Assembly: GCF_030546805.1 (NCBI RefSeq)
Contig: NZ_JAUOPC010000008.1
Coordinates: forward strand, 62,001-126,000
Reading direction: 5' to 3'
From: Cyclobacterium sp. 1_MG-2023
GTDB lineage: Bacteria; Bacteroidota; Bacteroidia; Cytophagales; Cyclobacteriaceae
DNA length: 64,000 bases
In this document: positions 43,555 to 52,332 of the stretch, one piece after another
How positions within the stretch are numbered: position 1 is the stretch's first letter
Layout of the letters: each line of letters starts with the position of its first letter
Notes under the pieces: model-generated
Told to the model about the DNA's origin: nothing
Database searches by the model: none
Seen by the model: the letters and a program-made list of their open reading frames with translations, nothing else
Position numbers and translations under genes: made by a program

Positions 43555-46500
43555 CTAATTGTCCGGTTACTATGTTTACACTTTTATTTACAGCACTTCC
43601 TGTTCCTCCTAAAACCGTCTTTTGAATTACTCCCTCTGCTGTATTAGTAATATTACCTACTTTCAATGATTGTTTTACAGCAGCACCTGAAAGACCATTT
43701 GTTAGAATTCCTACACCCGCATTGACTGCTTCATTCGCTAAACTTTGATTATCACCGGTAATGGCGTGCACAGTGGCTTTCATACCCTTCCCCGTTAGAG
43801 AAAGGCCTTCTCCAACAGGTACAAGAACTAGGGAAGCCCCCTCAGTAGGAATTGCAAGCGCAACGCCGACATCTGAAATTACCTCGCCACCCTTGTCCAA
43901 AGCATTTCCCACATCCATTGTCGCTTCCTTTGCAAGGGTTTTACCTACTTCTGTCACTGCATTGATATCGGAAGCAACCCCTGTAACCTTAATGGTAGAC
44001 CTCATGGTTTCACTCATCCTGATATTTGAAGGGGTATTGCCAGACGTTCGCGAAATCAATCTTTGTGATGGGGCATTGGCTTGGCTTAAAATACCTGAAT
44101 ATTTTGCTCTCATCCCTTGATATGCAGCATAAAGCATTGGCCAACAGCTGGGACATTTACCATCCGGGTCATTAAACCTGATCGGATTGTTCCAACTGAA
44201 CTGATATGTGGACAATCCTATTTGATTGGGATGGTCGGCAAGGACATCTATGCTTATAAACCTGCCTATAGCAGGATCGTAAAATCTTGATTTGAAGTCG
44301 TATATTTCCAGATTAAGGTCCCTTATTATCTCGTTCCCATTATACAAGTACTTGTTCTCCTTAACACCATTATACTGATATCCCAGCCCAGTCAGCTCAA
44401 GCCCCCAAGGATCATAATGCGTCTCCTGAATCACAATTGAGGGGGTCCGAGAAATACTAAAATCATCAAACCAAACGTCTTCAGCGGTTTCATTCACCAA
44501 GACGGTTTCCATGTATCCGTCTTGTGAAATATACAATTTTTCTTCTAAAACCTCATGTTGATTGGCGGCTTTTCTGCTTAAAGGCTGCTTGCCTACTTCG
44601 TAGCGGTTGCCATCACTGTCATAAAGGGCATAAAGCAAGTAAGCTTCTGGGGTTTCTTTCTGCTGTAGGTCTGTTGCAACTATCCCAATCATATTTAATA
44701 TCGTTATCGGGTTGGCAGCTCCTGCTTGCTGGGTACTTTTGGATAATTCATTGAGGTCATTGAGGATTTTACTTTTTCCTCCACTGCTTGCAAACCCTAC
44801 CGGGTTTGTTTTTTGAAGTGGCTGTTCCTGGTATTTGCCATATACACTTAGGTTAAGGTGATCTCCTGTAAAGACCTTTTGCCTACTTGATGGGCCTAAT
44901 ATCCTCCCTCTTTCTGCATTTAACCATGCAACTTTATCCCCACCCGGGGTTACATTCTGTTCCGGATCAGTTTGCCTGGAAGCACTTAGCCCAGAGAAAT
45001 CTTCCTGCTCTTTCAGTACATGTTGGCTTTCCATAGTCGCCAACTTTGTTTCGGTTTTAGGCTGTCTAAGCACCTGTCGAACATTACCTAGATGGTCTTT
45101 AACAAAATACTCATATTGATATACTCCGGATTCATAAGTTACCCGGCCTTCTTCATGGATCATGTAATCCAAGTTTCCGTTTAAAAACACCAGCTCTCCA
45201 ATATAGTCTCTTGTTTTAGATGGCTTATCTTGGTTCTCCTGAACCGTCTGGCTTAGCTTTTTTCCTTCTGCATCATAGGCAAAGTTAATTTTTCCTCCTG
45301 TAGAAAAAGTGATCTCCTCGGGCAAATTCAGGTGGTTGTAACTGATCTTAGAAATCCTCCTGTCGGGATTGGTGGTTTGGTTACCATTGGCATCATAGCT
45401 GTAATCTTCTTGAGACCCAGTATTGGGTTTAAAATCTTTTGCCGTATAGGTATTGGAGACCAGCCCGTCTTGGACGCGTAACAATTTATTCGAATAGCGA
45501 CCTCCTAAGTCCTCATTGCTATCGTACTTGTAGGTCAAATCATCCACTTTTCCATAGGTATTATTTGACTTTTCGTTAAACCTAGCCATAGTCAATATAT
45601 TACCATTGGCATCATAGCTGATTCCTTGGAGGGAATAATGGTTATTTTCCCCTGCTGCATTAAATTTTGCAGCTAACAGTCGATTGGCATTGTCATATTG
45701 GTAAGCAAAACTCCTAGCTTTACCATCCTGCCCCTCCCATTCTACGCCGGCAATATTGCCATTATAATAACTCTCCTCACTACCGGTATTGTAATGGAGT
45801 TTTTGTTTGAATACTCCCAATTCATTGCTCCCTTGATTATCTAGCCATCCTCTAATATTATAAGCATATGTTTGACTGATAGCTAATTGGCCTGGAAAAG
45901 ATTTAGAAACAAGTTGCCCGAGGTCATTATAAACATAAGAAGCTAAGGGAACAGCAGGATTGGAGCCAATTTTATGCGTTACCGAGGCAATTTGACCGGC
46001 GACATTGTAGGTAAATGTTCGGAGGATATCGGGGATTTCAGCCCCACTACTTGAAACCAAAGTATGAGTAGGTTGACCCTCAAAATTATAGGCAGTAAAA
46101 TTCACAACTGTGCCTCCAAGCTGGTGTTGTGAGATTGTTTGAATCACGCGGGCTTCCTCATCGTAATAAATAGCGGTGGTATATAATTCCCCGGTTTCCA
46201 AATTTTTAACCTTTTTACCTGTCTGTAAACCGTGAATCCTTGTAGTAGGCTGGGAGGTAAAAGGTAATCCATGGTCAACATAGGGAAATTCACTTAGAAA
46301 TTCATAGGAATCGTAATAGTTGACAGTCAAAATATCCCCTTCATCTTCCGGCCAAGCCCCCACCGTACCGGTACTTTCTGTTCCAATTCTAGCGGTAAAA
46401 GTTTGGTTTCCTTTGGCTTTCATCGAAAATCCAGGTTTCAAACTGATGGATTTAGCAGCCACATACTCCTTATACCCCTCATATTTATGTGAAGTAATCG

Positions 46501-48172
46501 AAGATCCTGTTTTCACATTAGCAGTATTCTTATTTACATTGGCATTGTTTGAGGACATTCCATTTAATACAATTTGGAGACTGGCCCGATCTTCATTGGA
46601 GCTGGTCATTCCAGTCATCACGACCCTTCCAAGTCCATCATATTTTGTAAAGAGCCACTGTTTTGGGCTTTCATTGGCCATATTTGCATCCTGCAATCCC
46701 ACTAAACGGTCTTGGCGGTCATATAACATAGATTCCAAACCTTTTCCGGGTATAAATTTTTCCACCATCCTCCCTCTTCCATCGTAGGTGTATCGAAAAT
46801 ATTGTTCCTTAGCCAAGCTTGCATTGGTACTGATATCACTACTCCAATTGGCATTGGTAAGAATTTCTGTTGCCCTGGGAGGTATAACCACTCTTAGCCT
46901 AGAAAAGGCATCATAAACATAATAGGTACAAAGCCAGCCTGCATGGCCTTCATCCGTCGGTGAAGCAGTATCCTGCACTTTTTTTAACACTACCCTATCT
47001 AATTTATCCGAGTAGGTGAGGGTACTTTTGTCGTCTTCATCGACAGTGATCTCTACCCACAGATCATTGGCAGGAAAAGTTGAATTGCTTTCTGGAAGCC
47101 CTCTCTGATTTACGGTAAATACACGAACAGCCTCTTCGGTAGTATTGGGCCTTCTAGAAAATTTCAACTCTTTACCGGACCCCATTTTCCAAGCATTTCC
47201 CTGCGCTGCTTGTTTGTTGACTCTATTTAAAGGGGAAGCTTCAAAATCTTTTTCTACATAGGCTGTGGGATTTGCTCCATATAGGGACGAATAATAAGCC
47301 TCTTGTTCATTAATAGCGGTAGGGCGAAAATCTCCGGTTTTTTGCCCGCTGGCATTAGAGAAAGGCAGCAATTCCTTGGGCTGCATTCCAAATTTATCAT
47401 AAACGACAGGTACAATCAAATCCTTACCCGAAACAGTACTTTCTTTTCCCACTGTTTGCATTATACGACCAAGTCCATCATGATAAACGAATTGCTTTTG
47501 AGATTGGCTTGAGTTAGCCGACACAATAGTCATTTCTTTCAGCCCGGATTTTTTCGCCGTATATTTCTTTACATAATTATGGTTTGCAACTATTGCTTTT
47601 ACCGGAACTTTAGGCGTCACACAGCCAGAGGAGGTGTGTTCATAAGCCAAATAGTAGGTAGTCGTTGCGGAGATAATAGGTGTTGTAAAGCTTTGTGATG
47701 TACCAAGTTGAGTGCTTTGGTTGGAATCAAACCATCGGTATTCAAAACCTGCAGGAGCTGGAGATGCTGTAAGTTCTACTGAACCGCTCTCAAAGCGTGA
47801 AACATTTACTGCTGAAGCCTCTATTTCTTCACAAGGGTCTATGCTTGGTACCCGTATTTGTATGTTGTCATTAAAATTCCCATCAAAGGTCATGAACTGG
47901 TAGGTCAAGTTATAAGAACCGGCTGAGTTGAAGGTCAAACTAATGGAATTGTAAGTCTCATAATTGATAATGGCACCTGAAGCTGACCACATACTACCTA
48001 TTCCATTATTTGGGTAAACCATTGAAGCTCCATTCCAAAAATTCACCTCATAATAAACTGTCTCCCCCTGACTAACCGTTTTTGGCCCAAAAATTTGAAC
48101 CTGAGTGACCTCTTGGCCAAATACAGATTGCCCATAAATAAAGAATAAAAGTGAAAAAATATAAGGCTTCAT
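43535..48172 (-). CDS. Large secreted DUF6443/RHS-repeat protein
   Basis: 1545 residues. A signal peptide (SLLFFIYGQSVFG) is followed by PKD/Ig-like beta regions (to about 195), a DUF6443 segment (about 200-330, with QFVYHDGLGRIMQTVGKES), and many YD/RHS repeats such as YDGRGRMVEKF and YVYNDLGQLVS. The RHS-associated core is near 1268-1338 (DFKSRFYDPAIGRFISIDVL, WNNPIRFNDPDG). After the core comes a 207-residue tail, Gly/Ala/Val-rich, with no toxin domain that I recognise. RHS shells wrap and deliver such tails. Its start overlaps the stop of the small upstream gene (ATGA), so it belongs to a three-gene operon. Confidence 0.9.
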   Translation of the reverse strand: MKPYIFSLLFFIYGQSVFGQEVTQVQIFGPKTVSQGETVYYEVNFWNGASMVYPNNGIGSMWSASGAIINYETYNSISLTFNSAGSYNLTYQFMTFDGNFNDNIQIRVPSIDPCEEIEASAVNVSRFESGSVELTASPAPAGFEYRWFDSNQSTQLGTSQSFTTPIISATTTYYLAYEHTSSGCVTPKVPVKAIVANHNYVKKYTAKKSGLKEMTIVSANSSQSQKQFVYHDGLGRIMQTVGKESTVSGKDLIVPVVYDKFGMQPKELLPFSNASGQKTGDFRPTAINEQEAYYSSLYGANPTAYVEKDFEASPLNRVNKQAAQGNAWKMGSGKELKFSRRPNTTEEAVRVFTVNQRGLPESNSTFPANDLWVEITVDEDDKSTLTYSDKLDRVVLKKVQDTASPTDEGHAGWLCTYYVYDAFSRLRVVIPPRATEILTNANWSSDISTNASLAKEQYFRYTYDGRGRMVEKFIPGKGLESMLYDRQDRLVGLQDANMANESPKQWLFTKYDGLGRVVMTGMTSSNEDRASLQIVLNGMSSNNANVNKNTANVKTGSSITSHKYEGYKEYVAAKSISLKPGFSMKAKGNQTFTARIGTESTGTVGAWPEDEGDILTVNYYDSYEFLSEFPYVDHGLPFTSQPTTRIHGLQTGKKVKNLETGELYTTAIYYDEEARVIQTISQHQLGGTVVNFTAYNFEGQPTHTLVSSSGAEIPDILRTFTYNVAGQIASVTHKIGSNPAVPLASYVYNDLGQLVSKSFPGQLAISQTYAYNIRGWLDNQGSNELGVFKQKLHYNTGSEESYYNGNIAGVEWEGQDGKARSFAYQYDNANRLLAAKFNAAGENNHYSLQGISYDANGNILTMARFNEKSNNTYGKVDDLTYKYDSNEDLGGRYSNKLLRVQDGLVSNTYTAKDFKPNTGSQEDYSYDANGNQTTNPDRRISKISYNHLNLPEEITFSTGGKINFAYDAEGKKLSQTVQENQDKPSKTRDYIGELVFLNGNLDYMIHEEGRVTYESGVYQYEYFVKDHLGNVRQVLRQPKTETKLATMESQHVLKEQEDFSGLSASRQTDPEQNVTPGGDKVAWLNAERGRILGPSSRQKVFTGDHLNLSVYGKYQEQPLQKTNPVGFASSGGKSKILNDLNELSKSTQQAGAANPITILNMIGIVATDLQQKETPEAYLLYALYDSDGNRYEVGKQPLSRKAANQHEVLEEKLYISQDGYMETVLVNETAEDVWFDDFSISRTPSIVIQETHYDPWGLELTGLGYQYNGVKENKYLYNGNEIIRDLNLEIYDFKSRFYDPAIGRFISIDVLADHPNQIGLSTYQFSWNNPIRFNDPDGKCPSCWPMLYAAYQGMRAKYSGILSQANAPSQRLISRTSGNTPSNIRMSETMRSTIKVTGVASDINAVTEVGKTLAKEATMDVGNALDKGGEVISDVGVALAIPTEGASLVLVPVGEGLSLTGKGMKATVHAITGDNQSLANEAVNAGVGILTNGLSGAAVKQSLKVGNITNTAEGVIQKTVLGGTGSAVNKSVNIVTGQLDEEKKQ

Positions 48173-48627
48173 TTTGCATTCTTCTTGGTAAAATATAACT
48201 CATGGATTTGCCCACGACGCGCCTTCATTGGTATTAATAAAATTCCATCTTTTCCGTTAGCTCGCACGGAATAACTGGTTTTTATTCCATTTATCTCAAT
48301 AGCTATCTGCGATGTACCTTCAATTTTCCATTTACCGTCAACAATATTTTGTCTTTTACCCATTACCCATTGGGCAGTAAATATTCCGTCCTCTGAAAAA
48401 ATAAAAGACCTGGACTTAATGGCCTGTTTCATTTCTTCAGAAGTAACCTTTCTGTTCAATGAATCCTTTGCCGAAAGGACATTATTTATAGCTGACAACT
48501 GATTTACAGAATCCGTTTGCCAATATCCAATTAACATTTGGGCATCAAATTCTTCTATCTTTTGTGCAGCTACAAGCCTTACCTCGATAAGAAAAACTAC
48601 TAGAATTAATAAAAATAATTTCCCCAT
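48169..48627 (-). CDS. Small secreted lipocalin-like protein in the RHS operon
   Basis: 152 residues with a signal peptide (FLLILVVFLIEVRLVAAQ). The mature part (MLIGYWQTDSVNQ, SFIFSEDGIFTAQWVMGK, VDGKWKIEGTSQIAIEI) has the spacing of the lipocalin-like domains often found in Bacteroidota. It lies 12 bases after the YD-repeat gene and overlaps the start of the RHS gene by four bases, so the three are co-transcribed and translationally coupled. It may be a chaperone or assembly partner of the large proteins. No ligand is known. Confidence 0.75.
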   Translation of the reverse strand: MGKLFLLILVVFLIEVRLVAAQKIEEFDAQMLIGYWQTDSVNQLSAINNVLSAKDSLNRKVTSEEMKQAIKSRSFIFSEDGIFTAQWVMGKRQNIVDGKWKIEGTSQIAIEINGIKTSYSVRANGKDGILLIPMKARRGQIHELYFTKKNAK

Positions 48628-48639
48628 CTCTCCTATACT

Positions 48640-51600
48640 TTAAGGGGTTAAACCACTTGTTTGATAGTTGTACTCGTAAAATTCCTTTAACTGCCCATTA
48701 TCATCTCTGATTGCTTTCAGTCGCCCCATGTAGTCGTATTCATAATACAAGGTGTAATTTCTGGCATCTGTTTTAGATGTCAGTCCAACCAAAGGATCAT
48801 AGGTATAGGTGTTCATTCCGGCATCTATTGGGTGTAGCCGTAATTCATCCAAGTGCAAACCGCTTCCTTCAATGGTAAGCTTATTTTCCGTAATTATCCT
48901 TTGAATTAACTTCCATTTATTGTCTAATTCCTCTGTCTGCCCCATAAACTCCCAATTTGCTGAACCACTGGCCCGCTTTACCCAAAATGTAAGCAAGTAT
49001 TTTTCATTTGCATTAGCCTCTATTCCTGTTTTGGAAATACTTCCTGTTCCCAAATCATAATACCTACTACCCGTTCTCGAGCCAATAGAAGAAACCGAGT
49101 TGCCCCTATAAGTCCACCCTCCTTTCTCTTGGTTTTCAAATGATGTATAAGAAATTTGATCAGGACGGGAGTTTTGCACTTCACATACCGGTAATTTATC
49201 AGTATAATCCCATAGAATTGCCCTTCTATTTTGATCTAACTCCTCTATCTGGTTAATATTAAATGCATGATCGTAGCCTAGTTTGGTCTTTTTTACAAAA
49301 GACTCATGAAATGAAATCCCGTCCACTGAGTGGGAAAAATTTTTTATTGGAACATTTGTTTCTATATGTAGAATTTCATCCAATAAAACCTCTCCAGATT
49401 TAATTTTCCATTTTCTTGCCTGCCCATTTACAACGCCATTTTCACCATATTTAACAGCCTCAATAGGTTCGCTGACTATATTTTTATCTACCAAATGTGA
49501 AATTTCTTTGGATGGATTGTCAATCTCCAAAGGATATTTATAAACATCTTTCATAAATCCCATATCTGAATTAATTACAGTTTTACTTTTTAGTTGATGA
49601 AACGAATTGTAATTAAATGATTTTTCAACCTTAAAATTAGCGTCAAAAGAATTCAATTCTTCAACCTCATATCTGGGTTTAAAAGATTCAGACGACATGG
49701 TAAAAGCTGTAGATTCTTCTAATGTTACTAGAAGAAATTGAGGTGCAAATGAACTTCTACCAAAAGTTAATACAACTGTTATAAAAGGAAACGATTGCCA
49801 CACCTTTACCGGTTCACCCGAGACAAGGGTCTGGTAACCAAGTATCCTTTTATTTTTGACAATATTCTCTAAACCATCCTTCTGGGTTGTAGAAATCAAC
49901 TTACCTCTTTTATGCTCAAAACTCTTTTTAGCTACCAATGGCATTTCATAAGGATTACTCTGTAAACCTATTTGATCAGGATAGTCATAAAAGGAAGAAA
50001 ACTCGTACACTGACTCTCCCATACCTTCTATTTTATCCACAACCCTTTGATAACCTATAGGACGATTTTGAGTCATTGAAATAGGAAAAGCTGAATGAGA
50101 GTAAGCTTTAACTCCGGTAGCGAAATAACCAGAGGTTTTATTACCGGATGTAAAAGAAACATGGTATTTAAAATCACTACCAGCAACACCGGACGAAAGC
50201 TCACTATTTCCTTCTTGGGTATATTCAAATTTCTTTACGATGGGTGGATTAAATTGATCAACATCATGAATTTCAGCAATACGTATTCCACCTCCTATTT
50301 TTTTTGTTATTGAACCTTCTTCCAAAAGCCTGTATTTTAACTTGACTCTGACATCTATTTCTCCGGTATATTGAGGTATATATGTGGTGAGATCGAAGGT
50401 TCCTGTAAAATTGAAGTTCCAAGGAGTAAGCACAGAAGCGCAAGGTTCGATATTGTTGCCATAGGCAACCCCATCCGTACTGCATTCATACCACAGCTGA
50501 ACTTGTGCTAAAGAATTGAAAGTTACTGAAGACGCTATAGATGAATCGATATAGTTCCATGCAGACCATCCATCCTCTGCCAGGGGATTCTCATTAATAA
50601 AACTATAGTCATTGGGCTCATAAAAAAACTGTCTGCTCCCACCTGTGGGCCAAGTGATTTTATTTAAAACCCCATATTTCATTTTTTCACTATCAGGATC
50701 TTTATTAATTCCAGGATAAGTCTTGTCTTGAAAAGTTTGGGAAGAAAATGAAAAAGTTGGAATCAATCCTGTACCAATATTACCTGCCCCATTAAAATAT
50801 CCCCAATGGTCGGTATCTCTACTACTATACCCGGGTAGCAAGTGCATGTTGTTGTATTCAAAAGAATAAACTTGATCCTTGTCTACAATTAATTTTTTCA
50901 GTGTTAATCTTTGGCTGGGCTTGTCGATAAATTCAAGAGCAAACCTTCTTTTAATCTCATTTTGATTGTTCTTTAACAATATAGAATCTAATTTGAATGA
51001 AGAAAACGAATACTGCATGGCAGGGTGGGGCAAATCATTTCGAACTGAAGTAAAAAACTCAAGTCTTCCATTCTCAAAAACTATCCTTTTTAAATTATGC
51101 CTGTAATTTCTACTTATCGTTTGACCTCTATTCTGAGGAAAGCCTCCCATATGTGTCAAACTCCCATTACCAAGAAAAATATTACTTCCATGATAGGTAT
51201 AATAACCAATTGCGATGGACTGGTATTCATAGAGAGATGATGAGGTATCAAAGTTTGAATAATCATACTCAAAAAGAATTTCATTTTTTAAATTAGGAGA
51301 CACGATTTTTGTAAGGTACCAGCTTGTGACTATATCTTTTACATCCCCGGAACCACCTTTTTGGTTGAACGTTGCTAATTCTGATTTTGATAATTCCAAT
51401 TCTTCAAAATAATAAATCACCCCATTTTCATCTGTAATTTTCCACTTTTTAAAACCACTACAACGAAATATAACAGAACCGAAGTTTTTGAAGATAGAAC
51501 CTTTATCCACCAATTCAATTTTGATATTGGCATAGGGAAGAGTTCTTATCCCTCCATCGTTATCAAAAAAGAACTTTCCGGATTTTCCATTAAAATTATA

Positions 51601-52074
51601 ATAAAACATATCAGGCATTCCATCTACAAGTCCTACTCTTTGACTTTCTAAATAATTATCTGATGGGTTAGGCCAATTGTCTTTTAATAAATGTCCTGTA
51701 TAGTAAAAACCAATAGATTCTTCATCATCATTTATTCCTCCAATTGCTCTCGTGATAACACCTCCTACATTTAAAGACCAACCGGAGCCCACCCAGTTGG
51801 GAAATTCATTGACTTTAACCCCTCCTGCAAAATAGGACAATTCAATATTGGTATAAAGCTCCTTTGAATCAACAGTATACAATGGAATTCTAATATCAGG
51901 AATGCCTGTGTAATGATTAACAGTAGAAGGAGTATATTTTACTAATGAATAGGCATTAGGTGATGGAAAAGTTACATGTTGATCTTGAGAAAAGCCATAA
52001 TTATTTACTGTTAAACAGAAAATAAAAATAAAAAAAGATCGTATAAAAACACTAGTTAAATTATCTCTTTCCAT
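48640..52074 (-). CDS. Large secreted YD/RHS-like protein, first gene of the RHS operon
   Basis: About 1144 residues from the ATG at 52074, which begins a signal peptide (MERDNLTSVFIRSFFIFIFC); the longer frame would start at a TTG. The N-terminal region (FPSPNAYSLVKYTPSTVNHYTGIPDIRIPLY) and the GGVKVNEFPNWVGSGWSLN block are typical of the Bacteroidota proteins that accompany DUF6443/RHS genes. The middle is beta-rich and contains a carbohydrate-binding-like segment near the C-terminal part. The chain ends in YD repeats (YYEYDYMGRLKAIRDDNG) without an RHS core or tip. It is probably a surface or secreted shell component. The upstream region is extremely AT-rich. Confidence 0.85.
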   Translation of the reverse strand: MERDNLTSVFIRSFFIFIFCLTVNNYGFSQDQHVTFPSPNAYSLVKYTPSTVNHYTGIPDIRIPLYTVDSKELYTNIELSYFAGGVKVNEFPNWVGSGWSLNVGGVITRAIGGINDDEESIGFYYTGHLLKDNWPNPSDNYLESQRVGLVDGMPDMFYYNFNGKSGKFFFDNDGGIRTLPYANIKIELVDKGSIFKNFGSVIFRCSGFKKWKITDENGVIYYFEELELSKSELATFNQKGGSGDVKDIVTSWYLTKIVSPNLKNEILFEYDYSNFDTSSSLYEYQSIAIGYYTYHGSNIFLGNGSLTHMGGFPQNRGQTISRNYRHNLKRIVFENGRLEFFTSVRNDLPHPAMQYSFSSFKLDSILLKNNQNEIKRRFALEFIDKPSQRLTLKKLIVDKDQVYSFEYNNMHLLPGYSSRDTDHWGYFNGAGNIGTGLIPTFSFSSQTFQDKTYPGINKDPDSEKMKYGVLNKITWPTGGSRQFFYEPNDYSFINENPLAEDGWSAWNYIDSSIASSVTFNSLAQVQLWYECSTDGVAYGNNIEPCASVLTPWNFNFTGTFDLTTYIPQYTGEIDVRVKLKYRLLEEGSITKKIGGGIRIAEIHDVDQFNPPIVKKFEYTQEGNSELSSGVAGSDFKYHVSFTSGNKTSGYFATGVKAYSHSAFPISMTQNRPIGYQRVVDKIEGMGESVYEFSSFYDYPDQIGLQSNPYEMPLVAKKSFEHKRGKLISTTQKDGLENIVKNKRILGYQTLVSGEPVKVWQSFPFITVVLTFGRSSFAPQFLLVTLEESTAFTMSSESFKPRYEVEELNSFDANFKVEKSFNYNSFHQLKSKTVINSDMGFMKDVYKYPLEIDNPSKEISHLVDKNIVSEPIEAVKYGENGVVNGQARKWKIKSGEVLLDEILHIETNVPIKNFSHSVDGISFHESFVKKTKLGYDHAFNINQIEELDQNRRAILWDYTDKLPVCEVQNSRPDQISYTSFENQEKGGWTYRGNSVSSIGSRTGSRYYDLGTGSISKTGIEANANEKYLLTFWVKRASGSANWEFMGQTEELDNKWKLIQRIITENKLTIEGSGLHLDELRLHPIDAGMNTYTYDPLVGLTSKTDARNYTLYYEYDYMGRLKAIRDDNGQLKEFYEYNYQTSGLTP

Positions 52075-52332
52075 ATTCCTCAAACTATAAAAAATTTGCA
52101 AATAATTAGATTGAAATATTCAATTAGAAATTAAAATAATAAATAAAAACAAAAAAAACAATTTATATAAAATAAATTAAAATATATAAATCGTTTTATT
52201 CAATTAAATTAACTCTATAAAAACATCAATAATTAGGCTATTTATCTGCTAATTATGATTTCAATATAAAAAAATATATACGCTACACGCAAAAAACATC
52301 CCCATCTCTTCAAAAAAACATTTGGGGCAAGC

